Positions 1-7,559 of a stretch of DNA of 33,047 nt are shown here, one piece after another. How positions within the stretch are numbered: position 1 is the stretch's first letter; every line of letters begins with the position of its first letter. The DNA comes from a virus. The position numbers and the translations under genes were made by a program. Below the pieces are notes generated by a model, which was not told the DNA's origin, made no database searches, and saw only the letters and a program-made list of their open reading frames with translations. The stretch spans positions 1 to 33,047 of IMG/VR virus record IMGVR_UViG_3300040801_005752. One strand, given 5' to 3'.

Positions 1-729
1 CCCCACTCGCCACTGGATGTCGATCCTCTCGATGGGCCTCCCCCCGGTGTCGGGAGTGTTCTGGGCTCGAACCTCGAGGCTGGTGGGGCCGAGAACCCCC
101 AGCGTCGGGGCGGGAGCAGGCAGGGGAATGTTCGGAAGAACCTCGCCAGCGTCGTAGGTGAAGGGCGGGGCCGTATAGCCGTTGGTGGCCGTCGCCACCT
201 CACGAATGCGAAGGGGGGATCCCGCAACCGCGCGGAATGAGGGAGGCCTGACCGAGCCACCGTGAAGAATCTGTTGGGTGACTCCGGAAGCCAGAACTTC
301 TGCGGACCCGCTGGCGCCGTATGAGCCTTTGGACTCCGCCACAGTGGACAGCGTGTCCCGCTGTCGAATCGACACGAAGCGGGGCGGAGTGATACTGAAG
401 ATAGTGGTGGGGGACTCCACGTCCTCGATTCGAAGGGTGACCTCAGTGGTGTTGGGGAGGAAGACCTCGATCCCGTCCGTCAGAGAGTACTCGTAGCTGC
501 CCACCAGTATCGGCAGACCATCGGCGGGGGGCTCCAGCGTCGCGCCTCCCGTGTCGTACTCCACACGGCCGTCCTGGTACACGACAACGAAGCCGATATC
601 CAGAGGAACCTGATACGGCCAGGAGGTGACCGCCACCCCGTTCAGGGTTTCGACCGAAAGAGTCAGGCCTCTTGGGTTGGGGGCTCCGGCAGTGAGGTAG
701 AATTCCGGAATTCGACGAATGCGTGCCAT
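1..729 (-). CDS. Surface/tail-associated protein with FN3-like segment, 3' end missing
   Basis: An open frame starts at an ATG at 727-729 and stays open for 243 codons to the left edge, so the C-terminus lies outside the window. The visible part is rich in Thr, Ser, Pro and Val with a beta-sandwich look. Near residues 204-243 the segment with TSLEVRAQN and IERIDIQWRVG resembles a fibronectin type III strand pattern, as found in phage fibre or decoration proteins. It follows the 221-aa Ig-like gene by 8 bp and probably shares its promoter at 1430-1458. The location downstream of the tail tip and fibre genes suggests a virion surface or adhesion role. That role is inferred, and no enzyme motif is seen. 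Confidence 0.75.
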   Translation of the reverse strand, partial: MARIRRIPEFYLTAGAPNPRGLTLSVETLNGVAVTSWPYQVPLDIGFVVVYQDGRVEYDTGGATLEPPADGLPILVGSYEYSLTDGIEVFLPNTTEVTLRIEDVESPTTIFSITPPRFVSIRQRDTLSTVAESKGSYGASGSAEVLASGVTQQILHGGSVRPPSFRAVAGSPLRIREVATATNGYTAPPFTYDAGEVLPNIPLPAPAPTLGVLGPTSLEVRAQNTPDTGGRPIERIDIQWRVG

Positions 730-737
730 GGTCTACC

Positions 738-1403
738 TCAGGAGGGGCGATGTTCGTACGTGACGAGATGGTAGGGGCTGAGAGCAGATGCCCGAGTTGA
801 GTACTCACTGGAGTGAGGGGGGCTGAGCGGCGCGTCTCCGAGATCCAGGGAGAGGATCACCTCGTCGGTTGTGGTGTCGGCGCTCTCGGAATAGATGACG
901 GGGCCGCTGATAGGGGACACATACCCCGTCAGAGTGCCGTCCAATCGCGGCACCAGCGTGCGAGAGTAGTCTCGTCCGGCCTGCCTCAGACTTGCGGAGG
1001 GCACGCCGTCGAAGTTGCCCCACTCTGTGCGAACGATGCTGACCTCGTAACGGCCATCCGAGGCCGGGCCCACTGCGGTGATCTCAGCGGGGGACGCCAC
1101 AAACTCCCCGGGCGCCCTGGTGGTGAAAGCTTTCGATCGGGAGTGGACGCCCTCTCGGCGTGACACCAGGGTGAAGGACTCCGGAAAGTCTTCAGACTTC
1201 AGGACGTACTCTCCCCCCTCGTAGGGCACAGCCTCGCCCGCCGAATTCGTCAGGATGGTCTCTTCGGCCTCTCCACCTTCCCAGACTCCCGGGTGAATCT
1301 GCAGAGTGTCGCCTGCGGACAGAGATTCGGGACCTGAGATTCGAGGTCGGGAGATGATGCGGGACGACGTATCGGAAGAAGTAGAGAAGGTCAGTCTCGT
1401 CAA
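738..1403 (-). CDS. Ig-like surface protein (221 aa), TTG start
   Basis: The start codon is TTG at 1401-1403. It is chosen because a strong ribosome-binding site, GGAGGAG on the minus strand (1410-1416), sits 6 nt upstream and no better ATG is near. Around residues 22-42 the pattern ISGPESLSAGDTLQIHPGVW resembles the opening of the repeated Ig-like module in phage tail and capsid proteins, where G-x-T-L and a G-x-W follow a short ISG lead-in. The rest is beta-rich and unrecognised. It has its own promoter-like motif just upstream and is followed 8 bp later by the partial FN3-like gene. A function in host-surface or particulate binding is inferred from position only. Confidence 0.75.
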   Translation of the reverse strand: MTRLTFSTSSDTSSRIISRPRISGPESLSAGDTLQIHPGVWEGGEAEETILTNSAGEAVPYEGGEYVLKSEDFPESFTLVSRREGVHSRSKAFTTRAPGEFVASPAEITAVGPASDGRYEVSIVRTEWGNFDGVPSASLRQAGRDYSRTLVPRLDGTLTGYVSPISGPVIYSESADTTTDEVILSLDLGDAPLSPPHSSEYSTRASALSPYHLVTYEHRPS

Positions 1404-1429
1404 GGGAGTCTCCTCCGAGGATCGCAGCT

Positions 1430-1458
1430 ACTATAGCGTGGAACGCCTTTGATCTAAA
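1430..1458 (-). promoter_or_regulatory. Promoter-like motif P1 (TTTAGA-17-TATAGT)
   Basis: On the minus strand TTTAGA (1458-1453) is followed by exactly 17 bp and TATAGT (1435-1430). The -35 box overlaps the TAG stop of the upstream 111-aa gene. The predicted transcript would begin near 1423, giving a leader of about 20 nt that contains only the GGAGGAG ribosome-binding site of the next gene. It matches the spacing of nine other sites in the window, with a more degenerate -35 and a better sigma70-like -10. Confidence 0.55.
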
Positions 1459-1789
1459 GCCTCAATAGCCGATCTGCATCGGAAAACTTCGCCGGACTCC
1501 GAGAGTCGTCGATAACAAGCCCCTCACAGGCCTCGATCTCGTGGTTCAGAGCCCTTTCCGGGGGATCATCCGGACCATAGGGCCTCACCAGGTGGGCCAC
1601 CGGCTGACCCGACATCGTTCTCCCAAGTGTCTGAACGTGAGGGTGTCCGGACTCCCCTTGCAATCCGGACTCGCCCGGGGACAGGTGGTGAAAGGAGAGC
1701 ACCCAGGAGTGGCTCAGGATGAGCAGGTCCCCCCTCCGGCTCACTATCAGGGGGGGACCGCCTCTCTGCGGCGTCAGGTGAAGCCTCAT
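1454..1789 (-). CDS. Small hypothetical protein following the tail fibre (111 aa)
   Basis: The ATG at 1787-1789 overlaps the fibre gene's stop by ATGA, so translation is probably coupled. The larger open frame extends further upstream inside the fibre gene, but that part is out-of-frame shadow. The 111-residue product is unrecognised: it starts MRLHLTPQRGGPPLIVSRRG, has a hydrophobic stretch LLILSHSWVLSFHH near residues 22-35 and a polar acidic C-terminus. A small protein directly after a fibre gene can be a fibre chaperone, and the hydrophobic stretch could instead be a short membrane segment. Neither is demonstrated. Confidence 0.65.
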   Translation of the reverse strand: MRLHLTPQRGGPPLIVSRRGDLLILSHSWVLSFHHLSPGESGLQGESGHPHVQTLGRTMSGQPVAHLVRPYGPDDPPERALNHEIEACEGLVIDDSRSPAKFSDADRLLRL

Positions 1790-2925
1790 GCCATTCTTCC
1801 TCGGGCAGTGAGGATCAGATCGAGCGAGCTCGCCTGATCCCCGAACGCAGACTCGATGTCGTTGTAGCTGGTGCGAACTCCCCACGCGGTCGCATCGGGG
1901 TTGCTGGCGCAGATGAGGCCCTGAAACGTGGCCCACCGCTTGCGCCAGTCTGCGTCTCCAATGGGGGTCCGGACGTTCCCCAGATCTCCCGGGTGCACCC
2001 CGCACACAGGCGGCTCGGCGAAGGCTGCGGGGAAGGTCACGAACTGAATGTCGTTGGAGGTAAAGGACATTCGCAGCCGCCTCTCGCAGTACTGACCCCC
2101 TCCGGAAGTTCTCTCGTATCGGCCGTTGCTGTTGGAGCCGGACTCGTGTATGCCCCCCGTTGGCCGACCATCGACTCCGAACGTCACCGGCCGCACAGAT
2201 GTCGCTGGGGTGGTGACGAGGGACCATCCCGACCATTCCCCATCGTTCCTGATTGACCGATAGTGCATGGTTTCGAAGTTTCGGCTGATGCAGATCTGAC
2301 CATGGCGGAATGGGTTGAAGTTGAAGCCCAGGATCATGCCGTACTCACTCTCGGGCCACCCTGTGGGGTCGGAGGACTGAGCGAGGGTGTAGATGCCCTC
2401 CGGCATGGCCGAGGGGCCAACCGCAGCCGACCCCTGGTGGTTGCGAAGCAGGCCCTCCAGAATGCCCTGAACCGACAGACCGTCGCGGTCGAAGGCGAAG
2501 CGACCCTCTCCCCCCACGGTGATGCCCAGGCGGTCCGCGGCGAGAAGGAAAAGGCCGGTGTTCCCGTCATCCTCGAACCCCAGGCCGGGAAGGGCGGGGG
2601 TGCCCGCGCCGAACCGACCAGTCTGCAGGCGGTCGTGGGCATCTGAGTACCGCGAGAGAAGGTTGTTGAGCTGACGAAGCACGTCGGTGCCGCGAGCCCC
2701 GCTGGGCTCGATGGCATAGGGAAGGCTCGAGGAGGTGACCCCACGGTAGGATCCCTGAAGAGTTAGGGAGAGGTTGTTGTTCACCGAGAGGATCTCGTAT
2801 CTGCGATCGTCGGGGCCCAGAAACGCATCTCCCGCGACGATGGACTCGGCCCATTCCGTGCCCGATCCGACCACTTCCGGACTCGCATTCGCAACGGAAA
2901 CGGTGCCCTGCCTATACCAACTCAT
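1786..2925 (-). CDS. Tail fibre protein (379 aa)
   Basis: The ATG at 2923-2925 overlaps the stop of the J-like gene by ATGA. The N-terminus MSWYRQGTVSVANASPEVVG followed by GTEW is the typical virion-attachment start of many phage fibres and tailspikes (W-Y-R-x-G-T-V-S-V, then G-x-G-T-x-W), residues 1-26. Residues 85-150 carry a GLGFEDDGNTGLF motif common in fibre shafts. The C-terminal 120 residues are beta-rich with a SFTSNDIQFVTFPAAF stretch, resembling receptor-binding tip domains of the H-type-lectin or collar kind. No autocleaving chaperone or hydrolase motif was seen. It likely attaches to the tail tip and contacts the host surface. Confidence 0.85.
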   Translation of the reverse strand: MSWYRQGTVSVANASPEVVGSGTEWAESIVAGDAFLGPDDRRYEILSVNNNLSLTLQGSYRGVTSSSLPYAIEPSGARGTDVLRQLNNLLSRYSDAHDRLQTGRFGAGTPALPGLGFEDDGNTGLFLLAADRLGITVGGEGRFAFDRDGLSVQGILEGLLRNHQGSAAVGPSAMPEGIYTLAQSSDPTGWPESEYGMILGFNFNPFRHGQICISRNFETMHYRSIRNDGEWSGWSLVTTPATSVRPVTFGVDGRPTGGIHESGSNSNGRYERTSGGGQYCERRLRMSFTSNDIQFVTFPAAFAEPPVCGVHPGDLGNVRTPIGDADWRKRWATFQGLICASNPDATAWGVRTSYNDIESAFGDQASSLDLILTARGRMA

Positions 2926-5900
2926 CGCCTGTGCTCCTGAACCTGAATTGTGGTGTAGCCGATGTTGCCCCAGCTCCCCCCTCCGTCGATTTTCACCCAG
3001 AGCTCATAGTCAAGCTCTCCTGAGGGGGGTGTTCGATCGTAGATCCGGAACGTGTGGCTGGAGGCGGAAAGCTCAGCCCCCGCGGGGCTGTTGGGGGGCA
3101 GCGCCACACCGTTTCGTCTCACCTGGAACGAGAAGTGACCCACGGCGAAGCCTTCTGGCCTCGTCCCGTCATACGGTCCCGCGAAGGAAGCGTTGAAGTC
3201 AACCTCCACGCGATAGGCCCCGTCGACCTGAATCTTGCGGTCCAAGACCTTGTGCCAGTTGGTGTTGTCGTTGATCTCTAGAAGGGAGGTTCGGACGTCG
3301 AACTTCTCCACCGTGATCTCGTCCTCCCCAATCATCGCAGTGGTGATGTCCGCCCTCCCAATGCGAGCGTAGGGGGTATACAGGCCGGCAGGGTAGGTGA
3401 TACCATCGATTGTCTGGGGGGTCGTGTAGAAGACGAAGGGCGTCTCAGTGTCTCCCGAGGGGGAGACGAGCCGAAAGCGGTCAGCGACGATGTCGAAGCT
3501 CGAGCGAGGCACGGGGGTGCCGTCCTCGTCCTCAACGACATCGGAGACGATATTGAGTCCCGCGACATGTCCGTTCACGTCTACTGTGATCGTACGGGTC
3601 GCCAGAATGCCATCTACCGACTGAGCCAGATCAGTCGCCGTGGCTCGGTTGCCATCCACCTCCGTCGACAGCGACTCGATACTTGTGCTGACCGCGCCGA
3701 GGTCGTCGGCAAACGCACTGATGGCCCGGGTCGCCTGGGCGTAGTTGTTGGAGAACGTGGCATCCAGACGGGTCACCACCTGGGACAGCGCATAGTCCTC
3801 CGTAGAGCGGACCAGCCTCTCCTGTTGCAAAGAGGAGAATGCCCCCCCGACCAGAGTGCTCAGTCGGCTGTAGTCGCTGATCTGAGCAAGGCGACCCGCC
3901 TCCATCTCTTGGCTCAGCTGATTGACCGACTCGAACCCATCCTCTCGATGGCGAGCGCGGGCCTCCTCCGCGGTGAGTATGGACTGCAGGTCAAGGAAGG
4001 CTGTCTCGTTGTTCAGAATGGACTGAGCAGCGTCGCCCGCCTCTCGGAAGGCCGCAGCTGCCTCCCGAGCCTCGCCGCGAATTGCCTCCCATGTTCGACG
4101 ATCAATATCCTCGGGGGAGATGCCGACGTCGGGGGCCCTGATGTCCACCCAGAGTGTGGGTTTGTATCGGCGCTCCCCGATGCGCCGAGCTCTGACCTGA
4201 TACCAGAGATCCCGCACGATCCCGTCGTAGATTATGGCCTCGCCCGAGCTGAGGGGGTAGGCCTGATCATGGACGATCTGCCCGGTGTCTCGAATGCGGA
4301 CCTCGACGCGAACGGACACACCAACCTGTGTGCTCAACCACTGACCTCGAAGGGCAGGGCGCAGAGGAGCCCCTTCAGAGCTCCGGATCGTGTACTGACC
4401 CACTGACCAGCCAGCCAGGTCCGCGTCGACGGGGGGCACCTTGCCGAAGCTGCCGGGGGTCTGAGGACGAGCAACAGTGAGTGAGTGGTCATAGTCCTCA
4501 GGATCGACCTCCTTCAGCAGAAACCCCACAGCCAGAGTGGTCAGGTCCACCTGCTTGCGCATGATCTCGAACTGCTTGTTGGTGTACCCGAACTCCTCGG
4601 AAGTCCAGCTGAGACTGTCGAGAGGGTTCAGAAACGCCGCCGTGCGGGGGAGCCAGACCTCCTGAAGCACCCCCCTGCGGCTGTCCTTCACCTTCTCGAC
4701 GGACACCCGCTGGCACTGACCCAGATAGGGGCAGGCCTCGAAGTCAAGGTCAAGAGTGCGCCGCTCGCCCCGGTCCTCTCTGAGATACTCGGGGAAGTTC
4801 CGGGCTGGAATGTCCCGAGGCTGCCAGAGGCTGTCCGGGTCTCGGTATGTGCCGGTGACATAGTTGAATGTGTTCTCGATGTCGAGGAATGGTGTATGGC
4901 GCCCCGGCATGTCCCGAATCAGGTCTTCGTCGGTGATGCTGAAAATCGGCGCTGCCGGCTCTCCCACCTGAATGATCCAGCTGCCGCCGACATCGGCTAT
5001 CCGGCCGTTGATGGCCGTGAGAATCTTCTCGACGTAGGAGAAGGGAGGTCGGTCAACCTTGACATCGATACTGGAGCGATACCGCCGCTCCTGGGCGCCT
5101 TCCCACATGATGCTCTGGTCGCAAACGGCGGCGGCGATGTCCCAGTAGTTGCTGGGCAGATCAGAGTCGCTGTAGCCTCCACCGTAGATCTCACCCGGGT
5201 CCAGCTTCAGGCCACGGAACAGGTTCCACAGCTGGGCGACGCCGTTCTCGTTGGCCTGAGTGTCCCCGAACGGCAGCAGACCGAGCAGCGGAGTGCGGGG
5301 GTCTCGAATTTCCGGGCCCTTGACCACCCCTGCGTGGGAGGGGATGCCGGTGAAGACCTCTCGGTCCATGTCCGTGGTGACGGCCATGTATGCGCGGCCG
5401 GTGCCGATGTTGGTGTCGACCCACGCATAGTCCGGGTCATCCGAGAATCTCTCAACAAGAGAGGGGATGGCGCGCGTCTGACGGCCGTTGCGCCACAGAA
5501 GCCAGAGGCGAGGCTTGTCATCATTGAAGAACTCCCCCGTGGCGGGCAGCCCGAATTCCTGCGCCTCGCCCTCGAATTCGACATAGGCGTCGTCGGTGAT
5601 CAGCTGAACCAGACTGTGTCCCGGAGCGTCACCCAGACCGATGAACTGCGTGACGTAGCGGTTGTCCTTGCCGTCGGTGAGGGGGGGAGACATGTGGACC
5701 CCCCCGGTGGCGGTTGTGCCCAGGACGAACACACTGGGGTGCTGCTCCCCATTGAGTGTGATGAGGGATTCGATGCCCGGATCTCTGCTATCCGCGAATG
5801 AGGGGGGCTTGGGCTTGAAGACATGGCTGAGGAGCAGGCCCACGCCGACCTTGACCGCGATGCTGGCCACAGTGCTGCCCCCGAGCACAGATGCCACAGC

Positions 5901-5972
5901 CACGACAACGGGGGCAGCATCGGCCGGAGCCGCAGCTGTGCACAGTGTGGCGGTTGCAAGAAGGATTCTCAT
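2922..5972 (-). CDS. Tail tip / host-specificity protein, lambda J-like (1,016 aa)
   Basis: The start is the ATG at 5970-5972, overlapping the upstream stop by ATGA. The open frame continues 28 codons further but those lie inside the upstream gene. Residues 1-52 are hydrophobic (MRILLATATLCTAAAPADAA then VVVAVASVLGG), as usual for J-type proteins. The middle is the long hub-like part of tail tip proteins. Residues about 620-787 are helical and Ala/Glu/Ser-rich. Residues about 790-860 carry TITVDVNGHVAGLNIVSD and FDIVADRFRLVSP, the signature of the DUF1983 part of lambda-J-like proteins. The last 130 residues are a beta-rich domain. In siphoviruses this protein forms the tail tip and binds the receptor. 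The gene order (minor tail, NlpC-like, J, fibre) supports the call. Confidence 0.9.
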   Translation of the reverse strand: MRILLATATLCTAAAPADAAPVVVAVASVLGGSTVASIAVKVGVGLLLSHVFKPKPPSFADSRDPGIESLITLNGEQHPSVFVLGTTATGGVHMSPPLTDGKDNRYVTQFIGLGDAPGHSLVQLITDDAYVEFEGEAQEFGLPATGEFFNDDKPRLWLLWRNGRQTRAIPSLVERFSDDPDYAWVDTNIGTGRAYMAVTTDMDREVFTGIPSHAGVVKGPEIRDPRTPLLGLLPFGDTQANENGVAQLWNLFRGLKLDPGEIYGGGYSDSDLPSNYWDIAAAVCDQSIMWEGAQERRYRSSIDVKVDRPPFSYVEKILTAINGRIADVGGSWIIQVGEPAAPIFSITDEDLIRDMPGRHTPFLDIENTFNYVTGTYRDPDSLWQPRDIPARNFPEYLREDRGERRTLDLDFEACPYLGQCQRVSVEKVKDSRRGVLQEVWLPRTAAFLNPLDSLSWTSEEFGYTNKQFEIMRKQVDLTTLAVGFLLKEVDPEDYDHSLTVARPQTPGSFGKVPPVDADLAGWSVGQYTIRSSEGAPLRPALRGQWLSTQVGVSVRVEVRIRDTGQIVHDQAYPLSSGEAIIYDGIVRDLWYQVRARRIGERRYKPTLWVDIRAPDVGISPEDIDRRTWEAIRGEAREAAAAFREAGDAAQSILNNETAFLDLQSILTAEEARARHREDGFESVNQLSQEMEAGRLAQISDYSRLSTLVGGAFSSLQQERLVRSTEDYALSQVVTRLDATFSNNYAQATRAISAFADDLGAVSTSIESLSTEVDGNRATATDLAQSVDGILATRTITVDVNGHVAGLNIVSDVVEDEDGTPVPRSSFDIVADRFRLVSPSGDTETPFVFYTTPQTIDGITYPAGLYTPYARIGRADITTAMIGEDEITVEKFDVRTSLLEINDNTNWHKVLDRKIQVDGAYRVEVDFNASFAGPYDGTRPEGFAVGHFSFQVRRNGVALPPNSPAGAELSASSHTFRIYDRTPPSGELDYELWVKIDGGGSWGNIGYTTIQVQEHRR

Positions 5973-6352
5973 GGCCGAAACGCTGCTGCTGCACGGTCGG
6001 TCGGCAGCACTCCCATGCCGTGAGTCATCACCACGCTGGCCCATGGGCCAGTACATACCCCAAGGCTGCCTCCGTCTGCGACGTCGAAGAACAGAATGTC
6101 ACCGATCTGAGCCTGAGGCACAGGGATCTCCTTCAAGTGGGCAGCCGCCAGTCCCCGCAGCCCGCCGGGGGGCAGCTGTTCAAGACCCTCCTTCAGAGAA
6201 GCGTAGTCGTACTCGGTGCCAAGCCTGTGCCCAGTCACGACCTCCACTGCTCCGGCGGCGAAGCGAGCACAGTCGTGCCTGCCGTAGTCGAGAGGCCGCC
6301 TGCGGCATTCTTCCAGGTATGACTGCAAACGGCGACGCTGGGCCGACTCCAT
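5969..6352 (-). CDS. NlpC/P60-like tail tip protein (DUF6950 type, 127 aa)
   Basis: Two starts are possible: GTG at 6355 (GTGA overlap with the upstream stop) or ATG at 6352 (TGATG overlap). The ATG is given here. Residues 22-41 contain DYGRHDCARFAAGAVEVVTG, the Cys-containing helix of the NlpC/P60-related families (Cys28), and residues 84-89 are GDILFF, the strand that follows in these proteins. The usual downstream catalytic His is not at its expected place, where the sequence reads SLGVCTG, although HGMG occurs at 111-114. Peptidase activity is therefore uncertain. Homologues sit between the minor tail and J-like genes in many siphoviruses and gene transfer agents, where they may help cross or remodel peptidoglycan during DNA entry. 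Confidence 0.85.
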   Translation of the reverse strand: MESAQRRRLQSYLEECRRRPLDYGRHDCARFAAGAVEVVTGHRLGTEYDYASLKEGLEQLPPGGLRGLAAAHLKEIPVPQAQIGDILFFDVADGGSLGVCTGPWASVVMTHGMGVLPTDRAAAAFRP

Positions 6353-6939
6353 CACGTCTCGTACCCCTGTCGAATCGGCACGCGCCCGCCGATAGTGGAA
6401 TACTGCAGAATGGTGTCCTTGGGATTGCGTGCCCTCTGGGTTGAGTCCGACTTGCGACTGACAATGCCTCGAGTCATGTCGTAGCCGCTCTCCAGTGTGA
6501 GCGTCGTGATCGGGGCCTCACCCTCGTCCGAATTTGGGTAGTCCTCCGTGGCGTCGACGACCTGGCCGAAGAACATGCGCACGGGAATGATCTGGCGGCC
6601 CGAGCAGAGCAGCATGAACCACCTGGCATACGCCATTTTGAGTGTGTAGGTGCGCATGGCCGTCCTCACACCGGGATGGTCGGTGGGCACCGAAAGATCC
6701 TGCTGGACACTCGTGACTCCCACCCCATAGGAGATGGTGTCGGGAGGCATCAGCGACTGGCCGAAGTGATCGATCACCTCCCCCGTATACTCCATTCTCT
6801 CGTCATCGTCGCCCGTCCACAGCGCCACTGTGTGCTGCACATCGTCCGTCCGACTTCGAGCCCTCAGCACCAGGCTGTGGTGAATCACCAGGTTGTCTGC
6901 TGTGGCCATGAGGATCTGGGCTTCGGGGCTGAGAATCAT
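6352..6939 (-). CDS. Minor tail protein, tip assembly (DUF2163-like pattern, 195 aa)
   Basis: The ATG at 6937-6939 overlaps the previous gene's stop by 4 nt. The product shows the layout of the minor tail protein that precedes the NlpC-like gene in many alphaproteobacterial siphoviruses: an early VALWTGDDDERM segment (about residues 38-49), a middle PVRMFFGQVVDA strand (about 119-130), and a C-terminal SRKSDSTQRARNPKDTILQY segment. It is expected to sit in the tail tip complex, analogous in position to lambda L. No enzymatic motif is seen. The family assignment rests on pattern and gene order, not on a search. Confidence 0.75.
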   Translation of the reverse strand: MILSPEAQILMATADNLVIHHSLVLRARSRTDDVQHTVALWTGDDDERMEYTGEVIDHFGQSLMPPDTISYGVGVTSVQQDLSVPTDHPGVRTAMRTYTLKMAYARWFMLLCSGRQIIPVRMFFGQVVDATEDYPNSDEGEAPITTLTLESGYDMTRGIVSRKSDSTQRARNPKDTILQYSTIGGRVPIRQGYET

Positions 6940-7559
6940 GGCAGGGGCCTCAGTTGCTGAGTGAAGGAGAACGAAACGCTTCCGGAATGGTTGTCCGAAC
7001 CCTTGGAGGTCTGATAGCTGTTGGGGTCGACCACCGCCCGCATGAGGGGCCGAGCCACCCGCACCGCGTCGCCATCCCCCACGGCTCGGGGCAGGGGGGG
7101 CCAGATATCCAAATGGTCCAGAGAGAATGACGGATCGGGCTGAACTCTCCAGACTCGGTGTAGTGAGCGCCTGAATGGGGAGCCATACCCAACCGAGAAG
7201 GTCATGCCCGGCCGCCAGTCGAAACTCGCTGTGCTTGTGATCTTGACTCTCTCCTGTTCACCCAGGTAGATCAGCTCGGCAATGTCGGGGGCTCCAACCT
7301 TGTCCTGGCGAGGATCCCACATCAGAAAGCTGGTATTCGGCCGACACAGCTGCTCCACGACGGACTGAATCTCGGCAACGTCAGCATGGTTTCCGCCGGC
7401 AAACTCGACGCTTCCTTCCCACAGCACATCTCCTCGACTGACCGAGGCGTGGCCACCGCCTCGGGTGGAGTACCCCGCTCGCATGTCGCGAGGCTCCATC
7501 GAGATGGCCTTGATTCGGGGAGCCAGAATCTCCCAGAGGTCTGATCCCTGAGTAGTCAT
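6936..7559 (-). CDS. Minor tail protein, distal-tail-like (207 aa)
   Basis: The ATG at 7557-7559 overlaps the tape measure stop by ATGA. It is beta-rich, with LWEGSVEFAGGNHADVAEIQ (about residues 46-65), followed by SFLMWDPRQDKVG and near the C-terminus SGSVSFSFTQQL. This matches the general layout of small proteins directly after the tape measure gene that form the distal tail ring (lambda M or Dit position). Adjacent genes are the tape measure and another tail-tip protein, which supports the role. The specific family is not certain. Confidence 0.7.
   Translation of the reverse strand: MTTQGSDLWEILAPRIKAISMEPRDMRAGYSTRGGGHASVSRGDVLWEGSVEFAGGNHADVAEIQSVVEQLCRPNTSFLMWDPRQDKVGAPDIAELIYLGEQERVKITSTASFDWRPGMTFSVGYGSPFRRSLHRVWRVQPDPSFSLDHLDIWPPLPRAVGDGDAVRVARPLMRAVVDPNSYQTSKGSDNHSGSVSFSFTQQLRPLP

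Noticed and set aside
5973-6056. N-terminal extension of the J-like protein
   Set aside because: It lies within the NlpC-like gene. The ATG at 5972 gives an ATGA overlap and a typical J-like hydrophobic start.
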